64,000 nt of DNA from Epiperipatus broadwayi (Eukaryota; Onychophora; Udeonychophora; Euonychophora; Peripatidae): assembly GCA_028023455.1 (NCBI GenBank), contig JAQFVV010007212.1:1-64000 (forward strand), written 5' to 3'. This document shows positions 44,111 through 56,110 of the stretch, in pieces. The translations under genes were made by a program, and so were the position numbers. The notes below the pieces were generated by a model. The model worked only from the letters and a program-made list of their open reading frames with translations, was not told where the DNA came from and did not search any database. Position 1 is the first letter of the stretch, and the number at the start of each line of letters is the position of its first letter.

Positions 44111-44454
44111 AGTTAGATTAAAAAAAAAAACTAGGGTTAATCTTAAAAATGTTGGGTGAATAACATGTCCATCAGTCATAACCTGGTTCACATCCATTTA
44201 AAGTTTATGTCTTAGTTCAGACCCACATGTTAACAATGCTCAGAAACATACATTCAAAAAGTTTTTTTAATCTCTACAATAGGCCATATTAAATAAGTTG
44301 TCAGGTAGAAAAATGCATTTATGTTGTCCACACCTGATGGAATGAGATGTACCTATAATACATGTACCTTAAAACCTGTTCATGATAGGGGTGAATAGTT
44401 GGCTTAATGTTTAAATGAATAGTTATCTTGGAAATGTAAATTAGAATTAATTTT

Positions 44455-44515
44455 ACAATGTAGTGAATATTTGAGGGTCATGTGGAAGTCTGAGTTCAAA
44501 CCCCCTGTATATTTA
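44455..44515 (+). repeat. Family A tRNA-like fragment
   Basis: GGGTCATGTGGAAGTCTGAG then TTCAAACCCCCTGTA matches only the 3' part of the family. No hammerhead. Confidence 0.6.
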
Positions 44516-44692
44516 CATATTGGAGTGAAAGTATAAAAAAGCCTATATTGTAGAAAAAAATTCATATATTAAAATGTAGTGTAATGGTAATACGATGTTT
44601 CTCAAATTGCTGTTGAAAACCCTGCTGTGTTATAAAGGATTGAAAGTCTGCTATGTATAAATTTTTTCATCCTTAAGTTTGAGGGAATTGTA

Positions 44693-44722
44693 ACCTTCAG
44701 CTTTTGTCTTAAAGCTGAAGGT
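44693..44722. repeat. Perfect 12-bp hairpin
   Basis: ACCTTCAGCTTT and AAAGCTGAAGGT around a 6-nt loop. No following T-run, so not a bacterial-type terminator; significance unknown. Confidence 0.7.
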
Positions 44723-45539
44723 CAAGATTTATAGTAGCACAGTATTAAAAAAAAATTTCAATAGTTTAAATTTATGATAAATAAACTTTATCACTACTTA
44801 ATAATTAAATGTTTACATCTCTGATTAGCCAATTTAGAAGAACTTTCATATTTTTTATGATCTATAAAATAATCTTAAAAGCCAGTTTATAATGTTTGAA
44901 TCCTTTAAGTAGCTCTATTTTAATTTTTAAATGCTTAATCTTAAAGTCATTACTAACCTGAAGTACTAATGACTTTAATTTTAAAATCTTAAAATTGAAA
45001 GCATCTTAGTTTAGTTATTAGAGTTTATTAAAATCTTAATATTAGAATAAAACTTTAAAGACAAGTTCAAACCCTTAAAACTAGGTTGCAAATGTTTAAA
45101 TTATTTGTAAAAAGTTCATTATTAACTGTAATAGATTAATTTAATTAAACAATTTTAAAATTTAGTTAATTAAAGGAAATAAGAAATTAATTATTATAAT
45201 AAAACTAATAACAATGTGATCTGATGCACCGTGGCTTCTCCTTCTTTAGAGACAGGAATCTCTCAGCCACAATGTCCAGAGAAACCTGTTAGCCATTTTA
45301 TCTTCTCTTGTCATTCCCCATCCTAAGTTTTTCCCATATTCTTCACTTCCCTGCTCCATCCCACCTCCACAACATAATCTTAGTCAAGTCTATGGTCTTT
45401 ATTTTTAAATCCCCTTATCTTTTCCCAAACCCAGCATAAAAATCAAGAACCCACTTTTAGTATAATCACTTTGTTTATATTTATTCTCTCACAACTTCAT
45501 TATTTGTATCCTTTCTGCTTGCAGGCACTTACATTCAAT

Positions 45540-48270
45540 TAACGGATGCTTAATATTTTTTATGCCTTCCTTACATAACTTTCAGACTAACTCACCTATA
45601 TTTTTCCATTTATATGTATATTCCATTGTTGCTAAAGATCCTCTTCAAGCCTTAAACAGTAAACTACTTTCCTTACTATTATCATATATACCCAATATTC
45701 TGCTTACTTTTTTATATATTTAAAGTCTTTTTACTCTTCTTATTAGTTCTCTATCTCTCCAACTCCTATTTTTTATTAATGCATCTATTCTTCTATGCCA
45801 TTCTTTGCCACTATAACACTCAACAATTCTTCTAACACAATCATTCCACCTTTTGTATAAATATACTGATATAAATTCTTTATCTAAATCTTCTGCATAT
45901 TGTATGACATTTCTCACCCCATTTTGTAATCTATCCTTTACCCATAACACAATTAAATACTATTTTGGCTATTCTCTTATTATCTTAAATTGCAATCTAC
46001 TGAACAATTTAATTTTGTTTTTTGCATCTCTCATATAAAAACTTGATCATCCCATTCTCCTTGAATAGCCTTCTTTCATGCATCAGCATCTAATGCATGT
46101 CTTCCTACTTCTTTTTGTACTTTTTCTAAATAATCTAACCCCTTTACTAACACATAATGCATTGTTAGCATAAGTTAACCCTGCTATTGTGACTCCCTTC
46201 TATAAATTTTAGCTACATCATATTTATTATATGAAAACACTGTTAATTTCTTTATCAGACCCTTTCCTTTCTTTGCTTCATTTATCAATTTTTTTTATTC
46301 ATTCAAGCAATTTCTCTGAAAACTTAAGACAATTCTCAAATAGTTATACCTATTCATTACATTTACTGTTATATCCCCCAATAAAAATTATTTCTCTTCT
46401 CTTTCCCTAGCATTATTAGTTTTAAATTTTCTTGACTAAATTTAACCCCCATTTCTTTACCCACTTTTGCACATGTCTTCAGAATAACTTCCATATATTT
46501 CCTACTTTCTGTGTGCAAGAAGATATCATCTGAAAATAAAAGACCTGATAATGTATATGCTCTCTTGCCACCTATTAATGGTATTTCTACCCTTTTTTCT
46601 AGTCTTACTATTGCTCTATCCATTTCTCTCAAATATAACAAAAACAAAATAGGTGACATAATTCATTCTTGCCTTAGTCCCATCCCATTTATAACTTTAA
46701 TTGATTCTATATTTCTTAATTGATATGTATAATAATTATTTTTATACAATCTCTTAATAAGATCCACTAAAGCTCCATTCATTCTCAAATCTATTCAACT
46801 TACCCATAATCTATTTCTATTTACTCTATCATATTCCTTTTCTATATCTATAAAGATCATATATAATTGTCTACCTGTATTCCTATTCATATCTACAAGT
46901 TGTGTAACTACAAATAAACTATCTTCTATATGCCTATCAAATTAAAAACCTCCTTGCATTTCTCCCACTATATTATTTTCTTTCATTCATTTTGTGACCC
47001 TTTCAGCCACTATATATATACCAAAACTTTATATAACATTGGCATTATCATTATTGGTCTAAAATTGTTTAACTTTCTATGATCCTATAGTAACCTTACT
47101 CTTGTATTATTCCAGTTATCTGGAAATTCTTTCTCCTGTGCCATCTTATTAAAACATAATGGGTTTAATTTTGCTTTATTTCCTAAATTCATCACCATCT
47201 CTGCAGCCCATTTATTTAAACCTCTTGCCTTTCCACTTTTCAATTTCTTCTTTACCTCATTAAATCCAGCTTCTGTAAGCCTAATATTTTCATTATTATA
47301 TGCTTTTATGTTTGATATCACTCTGTCCTTTACATCTAACATCTTAATACCTATTTATGATTGTTCCTAATTCTTTTCTAGAGCTATACTTTATTCTCTC
47401 ATCATTTAGTAATACTATATTTCTCTCCCATATATTCCTTCTTTTAATATATTTCCAAAATTTTTTACTCCCATCTCTTCCAATTTTATTGATATTCTCC
47501 AAACATTTACTATTCAATTTTATTCTTTCTCTATACTTATCTATTTTAGCCAACTTCTTTTTTTAAATACTTTTCCCATGTAACATTAACATCTTTTTCA
47601 CTTTCTTCGTTCTTAATAACACATTTATATTTTCTGCATGCTTTCCCCCTCTCTTTTAGACTTTTAATACTTTCCTATTACTTTTATTCTTAACATCACA
47701 TGATCACCATCTCATGCTAGCACATAACTGTTAGTAAACAGGCAAAAACTCTCCATATAGTAGTGACACCTTGTGCTAACCAGAGTAATCAATGGATGCC
47801 AGAAACTAGTCTGGGGATATTGGATGAGTAGGCACTAGATAGGGATTTTATGCACAAGCCTTCTGGCATCCATTGATTACTCTGGTTAGCACAAGGTGGC
47901 ACTACTATATGGAGAGTTTTTGCCTGTTTACTTTTATTCTTTTGAATATTATCACTTAAATCCTATTTGCCACTTTTTCTACTTCACCACCCCAGTTCTT
48001 ATATTCATTCCCAACTAACTCTTCCATGGTTTCTTCACCTTTTATTTTATATTCTTCTAACTTATTCTTATCATTCATTCTCCATCCATATCTCTCACTA
48101 TCCTTTCTACTTTTATTACTATTTTCCATCACATTTCTAAACATTTTTATTATAAAGAAATTATGATCATTATTACATATTCTCTCTTCATTATCAAACA
48201 CCTTTAATTTTCCATACTTTATTCATTCCCTTTTTCTCTACTAATACATGATCAATTATGTGAAATACAT
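45540..48270 (-). pseudogene. LINE endonuclease / reverse transcriptase pseudogene
   Basis: Order on the minus strand: IDHVLVEKKG and NNDHNFFI (endonuclease end, 48250-48150); linker with EELVGNEYKNWGGEVEKVAN; EVKKKLKSGKARGLNKWAAE then FPDNWNNTRV (RT start, 47260-47090); motif A IFIDIEKEYDRVNR (about 46860-46820); motif B GLRQ, a stop, then MSPILFLLYL (about 46680-46640); motif C LLFSDDIFLH (about 46535); a downstream KRWNDCVRRIVEC region; and HPLIECKCLQAER, a worn zinc-binding box (about 45550). At least five stops or shifts. The FSDD catalytic pair is intact. Confidence 0.78.
47692..47929. mobile_element. Family C long-TIR element with 12-bp target duplication
   Basis: Terminal arms of about 69 bp (47734-47802 and 47863-47930) match with a single mismatch, around a 60-bp centre holding CCAGAAACTAGTCTGGGGAT. 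A 42-bp asymmetric end (CATCACATGATCACCATCTC..) lies outside the left arm and recurs, inverted, at the right end of the 48.3-kb copy. ACTTTTATTCTT flanks the insertion at 47680-47691 and 47930-47941. Inserted into the minus-strand LINE. Non-coding. Confidence 0.85.
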
Positions 48271-48282
48271 TATTTCTAGACT

Positions 48283-48585
48283 ATGTGTGTAGCAAACTCT
48301 CTATGCAATAGTGTAGCCAAGTACAAGCCTTTGTAATCAATGGATGCAGGTTTGTGCAAAAAAATCCCTATCTCAAATCTAATGCTTTTCACTGATGAAA
48401 GCCATAAGCTAGAAACTAGTCTGGAGATATTGGATGACTAGGGACTAGATATGGATTTTATGTGCAAATCTTCCTGTATCCATTGATTACAAATGCTTGT
48501 TCTTGGTGGCATTACTGTGTGGAGAGTTTGCTATGGTTATTAACAGGTTGTGTATGCTTATGAAATGGTGATTAAGTGATGTTTT
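48283..48585. mobile_element. Family C element, second copy, with hammerhead-like core
   Basis: Arms at about 48285-48370 and 48455-48535 are inverted copies (AGCAAACTCTCTATGCAATA against GTGTGGAGAGTTTGCT). An asymmetric right end reads GGTGATTAAGTGATG then T(7). The centre carries the hammerhead-like motif at about 48405-48460. More diverged than the 47.7-kb copy. Confidence 0.75.
48405..48455 (+). ncRNA. Hammerhead-like core in family C
   Basis: TTTTCA, CTGATGA, an AGC/GCT stem II with loop CATAA, GAAAC, TAGTC, then TGGAGA pairing with TTTTCA (wobbles included). Both core boxes are intact, and a GUC-type cleavage triplet is present. Stem III would be almost absent. The same boxes occur in the 55.9-kb copy. 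Confidence 0.5.
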
Positions 48586-50298
48586 TTTATAGTTTTAAAA
48601 TAAAACCAGCGATTTTTAAATAAAGAATGGGATATGTATGGATGCACTCGTGGAAAAGCTTTAATTTCTTCAAAAAACTTCATTGTTAAATTTAATATTA
48701 AAGTTAAACATCAATTAACTAATATTCTGGGATTTTATTTTTAAAAAATACTTTAAAAAATAATATATGGTAATATTTTGTTAAAATGATGTATTTTTTT
48801 TATGTAATATTGTTCATTTTATTATAATACATTTGTATTTTTTGCTAAATAATTTGTTTTTTTTAAAAATAATGTAATTATCAATTGATTGGTTATTTAG
48901 ATTTCAGTCTAGACGATCGTCTTTAAAAAGTTCTAGAATGGCGTTAATTGTTGTTTTTGCCAGTAAATTCTAAAAAATCTTAACCGTTTCGATAAGTAGG
49001 TCAACGGGATGTGATCAAAATGTCAATTTCTAGCCGTCAAAATTGGTCACATGACTTAGGTTATTAAATAAAGCTGGTGAATACACCTGCACTCTTTTGC
49101 TTAGTATTTGCGTGCAGAAAAGATTAACTAATTATCATTTTTGTTTAAACTGTAACAATTTTTAAATAATTTTATTTTGTTTTAAAGTTTTTTTTTTAAA
49201 AAAAAAAACGAATTTTTTAATTAACCTGATTTAGTCTTAATAATCTTTAAATTTTTAAACTTCCCAACACTTGAAATTATATTACAGAACATGCATTATG
49301 AGAATGCCACCAGAATATTCAACATAAATTAAATTGTTTTCATTAGAATTAAATACTTTGATAGATTTTTAAAAAAGTGCTGTTATCATTCCTGTTATGT
49401 AAGAACTTTTATTAATTCTATTTTCCATAGTATAGGTAGATGATATTACAGAATTATATTTTAAAAGATATGCTGAAAGCATTGAGAAGTTTAAAGACTT
49501 TATATTTTTATAACTATTTTTAAGCAACTTTTATATGAAGAATATTTTTAAAATTTTTCATGTTAAAAAAGGTTTTCTTTGGAATTAATTCATTTTAAAT
49601 GAAAAAACTTTTAATCCAAATAGCAGAACCTGTTTCCTAATTATGAAATATTTTATAAATGTCTTACCTGAATTCATACATGTATTGATAAAAAATAATT
49701 AATTTATTTCAAGCTTTTAAAATGCAGTAGTTTTCTTGGAAAACTTATATTATTTGCATACTTATACATATATTTTTAAAAAATACTCTAAAGATGAATG
49801 ACTTTAAATGTATATAACATACATTATTGTTATGAAACATTTATTTAAGAATAACATTTATTTATTAAAAGATGAATCATTTAAAAAGTTACTGTCTTTA
49901 AAATGACATTATTATTATTATTATTAGCAGTGACCAGAAATTGATTTACTTGCTAAAAATCTTTATTATGTTTATTTCAAGCTAGTTAAACATATTTACT
50001 TGTACTGTTTTATCATATGTATTTTTAAATATCACATTCCTGGAATACAATGGAAATGTATTCCTTTGAATTTATTATTTCCAAAGTTATTGATTTTATC
50101 AACAGCCAGAATAAATTATATTACATAATTAAAATGTGACCACTCCTAAATTATTAGAATAAAAGTTTATCTATAAACTTATTATTCTCCATGTATTCCA
50201 AAATATTTGCTCTCTTTTATTGTTGTTATTAGAATCCTGCTTCATTTTTAGAAGTATATTCTTATTTTTCTCCTTTTACTTTCTTTGCATTTTTTCTT
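48586..50298. other. AT-rich sequence with a CpG-containing patch
   Basis: A patch at about 48905-49110 holds several CpGs (GACGATCGTC, AACGGGATG, GCCGTC) and a possible TATA-like TTAAATAAAG near 49060. No coding or known repeat was recognised. The rest is AT-rich with a short (TTA)n run at 49913-49925. Confidence 0.4.
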
Positions 50299-51257
50299 AT
50301 ACACCTGGGTCTCTTTTTATGCAGACTTATATAACATGATTTTGAAGTTACGTGATTCGCGTTTCACCGAAAGTCGATTTCCGATAATGCGCTATTACTT
50401 TAAATAATAAATTTTGCGCACTTACGTTATATTGAGAGTAATAGCACATTATGGAATTCGACTTTCATCTTAGTAATTTCAATATTTTCAGTGCTTTATA
50501 ATAGTAATATTTTATGCAATAATGAAATTAAAATCATTATTTCCACATTTTATGTATACACATATTAAATTTTACAAGATTGTAATGTAAATTTGTTCAA
50601 ACATAGTGCATGTTAATTTTGCATTTTAAATCACATTCTGTTTTTGCTTTTTAAAAAAGAATGTAAGAATTTTAAATCACAATCTGTTTTTGCTTTTTAA
50701 AAAAGAACGTAAGCATTTTAAATCACATGCTGTTTTTGGTTTTTAAAAAAGAATGTAATCAATTATTATTTTCTTATTAAGGACACTAATCATTAACATG
50801 CTCTTAAATTCCACAAGAGCTAAATGATTGTATGTCTGGATATTGCAAGCTTCGTAAACAATTAATAAAATCATCGTCTCAAAGATTAATTACGTTGTCA
50901 CCAGAAAATCATAATAATTAAAACGTGTATAAAAAAATGTAAATTACTGTACTGTAAATTATGCATAAACATATATTATTTTGAATAAAATTAAATATTA
51001 TAGTTAAAAAAAGTTTGTCTTGTATCAATTTTTTTCAAATTTGAAATTTTTTATTGGTCATATTTTATTTCCTTATTTTTTTTTTTGCGCGAATTTGAAT
51101 GTAATTTTACGTTGGTGCTTTGCTTTTACATGACTTTTGAAAAATCACAGACCGCATCCCTCCTTTTTCAATGTAAGTTACGTCTATTTTTGCGTGATTT
51201 CATTTGCGCGTGTTTTCTGAGGAACCTATCTATCACGTAAAATGAGACCCAGGTGTA
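50299..51257. mobile_element. Non-autonomous TIR element, about 0.96 kb
   Basis: Matching termini TACACCTGGGTCTC (50299 onward) and its complement GAGACCCAGGTGTA (51244-51257). The subterminal regions are CpG-containing, and one (50370-50466) folds as an inverted repeat (GAAAGTCGA..ATAATG.GCTATTACT). A three-copy, 46-bp tandem repeat (ATTTTAAATCACA..CTGTTTTTG) lies at 50622-50760. No transposase. The superfamily is not identified. Confidence 0.65.
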
Positions 51258-51295
51258 TTCATATATATATATTGCATTAACTCCTCTCATATATA

Positions 51296-51475
51296 CTTTG
51301 ATGCAAATTTTTTTAAATGATTTCTTTATTTTCCTGACAGTTTTAACTGTCACGTAGTCTTCATCAGAATGATCTTAATTTGGTAAGGTAGATGAAATTA
51401 AGATTGCTCTGATGAAGACTGCAGGACAATTGAAACTGCCAGGAAAATAAAGAAATCATTAAAAAAAAATTTGCA
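51296..51475. repeat. Family D inverted repeat with hammerhead-like cores
   Basis: Arms (51296-51368 minus; 51408-51475 plus) share CTGATGAAGACT, CAGTT.AAACTG, CAGGAAAATAAAGAAATCAT and A(n)TTTGCAT. In the plus arm CTGATGA (51409-51415) and GAAAC (51432-51436) enclose a weak stem II (GACT/AATT). In the minus arm GAAAC reads AAAAC. The ATAAAG..poly-A-like end suggests a retroposed 3' end. Confidence 0.55.
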
Positions 51476-51479
51476 TTAA

Positions 51480-52195
51480 AGTGAATAATTCTGTTTCTTT
51501 CTAAAAATGACTTTTGAAAAGATAGTTCCTTAATTCTTATCATTAATAGATGTGCTTTTGAGAGATATAAGAAGTCAATGTATGATATTCTTCTGAAATA
51601 TTAAATAAGCATCATTATTTGTGCTTTATTCATGAAAATATATTTAATCAATTTGCCATGTATATTTGTGCTAGCATCTTTAAATATTTTTGTTTCATTT
51701 TATTGTGTAAAATGTTGTTTATGTAAATTAAATATGCTATATTACAATAAGCTGAAAATCTGAAAGATACTTCAGAACTTTATTTTTCAGTGACTGTATC
51801 CTATCAAATAGTAAAAACCAAGATGATGGACTTTCTTTTTATTATTTTTTTATTTTGGTAAAAAGGTATAGTTATTAAGTTTAAATATTCATGATATTGT
51901 AAAATGGTATTATTATTGTTATTATTATTATTTTATGCATTTTTACTTGGCATAATTTTTAATAAATCACTTAGGAAGTATATTATACAAAATTCTCAGA
52001 ATATTGATGTAGTGATAATGCTATATTTTAAATGAGTTGTATATGTCCCATATCATGAAGGTATTTATTTTAAATGCATATGCAAGATTTTTTTTTATGC
52101 CATAATTTTTATTAAGCTATATTTAGCACTAACTACTAATTTATCAGTTTTACATATCAGTTAGTTGTTACTATTTTTAAAAGAGAATGTGGCCA
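51480..52195. other. AT-rich sequence, nothing recognised
   Basis: Only a short (TTA/TTG)n tract near 51909-51932. Confidence 0.45.
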
Positions 52196-52199
52196 TACC

Positions 52200-52320
52200 T
52201 TATACAAGTGATACCCATGATCACATATATGTGAAAACATAAATGATCTCCAATATATGTATTTTATGCTAAACCAGCACTCATCAGTTGTCCCAGATCA
52301 TTATCTCCCATATATATATT
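52200..52320 (-). repeat. Family A fragment with decayed hammerhead
   Basis: Minus strand. CTGATGA and stem II (GTGCT/AGCAT) are intact and distal stem I is the ATGATCT/AGATCAT type. The second box reads AAAA instead of GAAA and proximal stem I is damaged (ACAA). Hammerhead span 52243-52302. Truncated on both sides. Confidence 0.7.
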
Positions 52321-52544
52321 GTAACAAAATTAAAGTAGTCCAAAACATATATATAAGAATTATAAACAAATTATGAGCAAATTATTAATAACAAGTATTA
52401 TAGCAATCATGTGAAGTGAGTACACTAGTAATTCAATAAAATATAACTCAGGTATACAGGCAGTAGGTTTTATCCACTTTCATTTCTTGGTTTGATGTTA
52501 AGTGCATGTTTAAACAAATACTAAGTGAATATGGTCTAGCAGGG

Positions 52545-52615
52545 CGCCACTAGATTATCTGAATCTAGACATGGTTATATCCAATAACCTTTCACATGTA
52601 CCGGGTTTGAATCCC
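52545..52615 (+). other. tRNA-like segment with B-box
   Basis: GGGTTTGAATCCC at about 52603-52615 is a near-perfect B-box in a T-arm-like context. GGGCGCCACTAGATTATCTG about 50 nt upstream also occurs, diverged, at 61728 (GGGCACCACTAGGCCATTTG). Possibly an old SINE family. Confidence 0.4.
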
Positions 52616-52619
52616 TTCT

Positions 52620-55490
52620 TGGTACTTTATTTATAATAAAATGGAAGATTTTGATTTTTTGAGCCATATCACTATAAGCACTAATATTTAGGTAAAAGTA
52701 AAACATCTTTAAACCAAAGTGGAGTATATTAGACATAAATCATTTCTCAGATCTTAACATAACAAATGTGTTTTAATATTTTATAAGTTCACTAGCTCAG
52801 ATTATATATAACTAATTTAGGATGGCAATTCACTCATCCTTGCATGAAATAGATGATGGGATGTGGTTATAATAATACTAAGAAATCACTAAATATTATA
52901 AAATCAATATTTATTTATGGCCTTTAAACAGTTAAACAGCTCATTAATTAAAGGTTGATGACGATGATGATGATGATAATAATAACGATAATGACAAGGG
53001 TTTCAACTACAGCTCTAGGACTAAGCCTAAACATAAAACTAAATTTTATAAAGAAATGCATAATTATTGCTTAATTTTAGCATACTTAATTATATCTTAA
53101 ATAACTAATATTCAACCATTGATGATGATGAATAATCACACTTAACAAAGACTACAATTAATGAAATATATACGCCTCATTTAATAAAACAAACTAATAT
53201 TTATTACTACAGTTCTAACATATACATAAAAATTTCTAGATAAATATGAAAATTGACATGAATAATAATAATAATAATTGGTTATATAACACTCCTCAGA
53301 TTAATTTTAAGTTCTTCCCCCTTTCCCTTCAAATGTATTTTGTATTAAGTTGGACGTCACATTGACCATGAAAAGTATTTCAAGACAAAAAATATTATCT
53401 GCTCATTAGCACACATACTTTAAAATTCAACATGTAAATAGAATAAAAAAAAAATGTTAGTAAAATTGAAAGAGCAAGTTTTAGAAAAAAGTTTTAAATT
53501 ATTTTCTCCCCCTCCCTTCCAAGCGCTGAAATCTATACTGAACTTGAAACAAAATAATCTAATATTCTAATACTACTCATTATTCCACATTCACTTCCAA
53601 TTATACACATATAAAAATATTATTATGTATGTGCGTGTTTTATCCCATAATAACAAAATATTATTAAAAAAAATAATAATATCAGTTAAAACGTAAAATC
53701 ATAATACCATAAAAAAAAAATTGTTTTACATATTCATATTTCATAACTGTAAAATTAATAAACATATAATTTTGATACATTCAAGATAATTTATGAAGCT
53801 CAAAGTTATTATTAGTAAGACATTCTTGTTTTAATCGATCTGAATAGTCTTTAAAAGTTCTTTAAATAAAAATATACCACTTTATTGCTAAAATGTTTAT
53901 TAAGACTGATATCATAAAGAAAATAGATATAAAAAGTCATATTACGATCTTTTTGTTTGTGGCGAATTTCAAAGGGTTCAAACTTGTCTTGTATAATGTT
54001 TATATTTCTGTAGCTACCATTTCGTTTTACTAGGAACAATCTCTTTCTTGAGGTGTATAACTATTTGATGATGATGACTCTATTGAGGTTATTTGCTTTA
54101 GTGGATAATTTGGAAATCATTATATTAATTTTTCTTCTCTTCCTGTCAAGCATGTGGATGAAATACAGCAGTTGTTTTCCCATTTGTAAATTTTCTTGAG
54201 TTTAAAATCAGTTGTTGGAACAATTAATTGGACTTGATGATTAATATTTATCAGTAGATTAATTCATCTTCTTTGAATGCAGGTGAATGCTTTCTTCCTT
54301 CTATTAAAAACATCTTATTTATCTGGTCAGTTGAAAGGTGTAGAATATTATTTTAGACACATCTTTTCTTTCCTAGGTGATGTGCAGCTTCCTCCAGATG
54401 GTCCGGCAAATGGAATATACATATAATTTTTCTAGCCCGCCATCTCTTATATTTTCAACCTTCAATATTATAGTTTAATAATCTGAATCAATCCCAATAA
54501 TCATCTAAGACAGCTTTTTATATCCAATTTTTAGCTAACTTAACCAATCAGAGATAGCATCACTTGCTATTTTTGGACAAATTTGTTTTAATTAGATCTC
54601 TAATTTATTTTCAACCAAAGTATTTTTCAACTGAAAAGTTTAATCCTTTTTCCAGACACTTTTGTTTTAAAAAAAAAAAATAGACTCAATTCTTATTTCC
54701 TTTCTTTTCTTTTTTTTTTTCCTTTTAACATCCAGGTAACACTTCAAATCTTTGAGCTTCCTTCTTTAGATCTTGATAAGACAATTTCAAAAATTATAGC
54801 TCCAAAGTGACAATCATTTACAAAAAATCTACTACAAAGATCGATATCTGATTAAACAGATTTCCTGTTTTAACAAAAAAAAACTTCTACAAAAAAAAAT
54901 AATTTAACAGATTTAATACTTCCTTTTCTTTCAATATTTAGGAAATGTAAAATTTTGTATGTAATGTACACACATCCTGCATTCTTTCAAATCATTCATA
55001 AACTAACCTTAAATACTATAATTGCTAGCTTAGTAATTATAACCCAATTATTTAATTAAATCTGTAACTTTTAAATCCCACTTATAATTAAAGAAAAGCA
55101 AAATAAAAGTATAGAATAAGACATTAAAATTGATCAAGCATAGGTTAGTTTTAAAGAAAATTAAAATGTTTAATATTTGAAATATAAAACAATTAAATAA
55201 TTTACACATACATTGCCTATATGTATGCATTATAACTTTGCTTTTTAAAGAAAAAATTAAATATTAAATAGTTTAAATGTGTGTATTACCTTTCTATCAA
55301 CACACACACAAATAAAGCATATAATTGTTGACCCCTTCTTTCTCTGTTTAAAGCTTTTAGAACTGGACCTTGTAGGGTTTAAATTTGGATGCCCTACAAC
55401 TTCCTTTATGGTTATATAAAATTGTGATGATGATTTTGTTTGACCTTTTCTACATGCACATTACTATAAATTTGGCTAGTGACCAAATTG
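52620..55490. other. AT-rich sequence, nothing recognised
   Basis: Short (GAT)n and (AAT)n tracts near 52960 and 53265, and an unsupported open frame at 53851-54039. Some of the texture resembles the AT-rich body of family B but no alignment could be made by eye. Confidence 0.4.
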
Positions 55491-55499
55491 TAATGGCAC

Positions 55500-55640
55500 A
55501 ATATATATAATCAGTACTCAGTTTATATTAAGATAGTAAATCTTTAAACTGTAATGACAAGTTTCAATCTTCCCACCCTCCAACTCTTCACCATCCATAT
55601 CATGGAGAATCAGAGGAGCTTGTGAAGTCCCTTATAATGT
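55500..55640 (-). repeat. Family A linker fragment
   Basis: Contains the AT stretch (CAGTTTATATTAAGATAG), ATCTTTAAACTGTAATGAC and CCCTCCAACTCTTCACCATC of the family. No hammerhead or tRNA-like part. It directly follows a family B-like end (GTAATGGCACAATATATAT). Confidence 0.65.
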
Positions 55641-55924
55641 ATACATATTACAAGAAATAGTATATTAATTGTACACTTTTGAGCATGTGTGTGTATTGAA
55701 AGACAATTCTTAAAAAAATTAAAAAGCAAATATAAGAAAGATACACTTTCAGGACTTTGCATCAAAATAAGTGATGGAAATGACAGTTAAATCAAGACAT
55801 TATATGATTTTTACATGACTTCAGCTTATATGGGCATATTGGCATAGACTGAAAATATAAACATGTTTGATAGTAAAATAAATAAATAGAAGATCACTGC
55901 TAGAGAAAAGTTATATTAGATTCA

Positions 55925-56110
55925 AAAGATTCAGAAACAATGCTCTCAGATCCTAAAGCTCCTCACTGATGAAAACCATAAGTCAGAAACTAGTCTGGGC
56001 ATATTGGATAGGGATCTCTATTAAACACTACAATCTGATATATATTGATTACTAATGCTTACAATGGGTGGCATAGCTGTGGCAAGGGAAAAAGAATTTG
56101 CTACAGAAAT
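55925..56110. repeat. Family C fragment with hammerhead-like core
   Basis: CTGATGA (about 55966), a poor stem II, GAAAC and TAGTCTGGGCATATTGGAT, then ATTGATTAC..GGTGGCATAG. It matches the centre and right arm of the 48.3-kb copy. The left arm is lost. CTCCTCA before and TGGG after the core give only partial stem I pairing. Confidence 0.6.

Larger units (their letters stand above)
45230..48275 (-). mobile_element. APE-type LINE, minus strand, 5' truncated and interrupted
   Basis: Read from 48275 downward: end of an APE endonuclease, linker, reverse transcriptase, and a C-terminal zinc-finger-like region. A C-rich (plus strand) presumed 3' UTR lies at about 45230-45530. A 238-bp inverted-repeat element (family C) is inserted at 47692-47929. 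Another family C copy replaces the sequence at the 5' edge (48280 onward). The clade is unresolved; it is clearly different from the RTE-type LINE at 20.3 kb. Confidence 0.78.

Noticed and set aside
44693-44722. Rho-independent terminator
   Set aside because: A perfect hairpin but without a T-run, and the genome is eukaryotic.
45853-46038. Short plus-strand frame as a host gene
   Set aside because: Antisense to the LINE C-terminal region.
46511-47566. Plus-strand open frames over the 45-48 kb LINE
   Set aside because: Complement of the minus-strand LINE; composition (Ser/Phe/Leu-rich) is typical of antisense reading.
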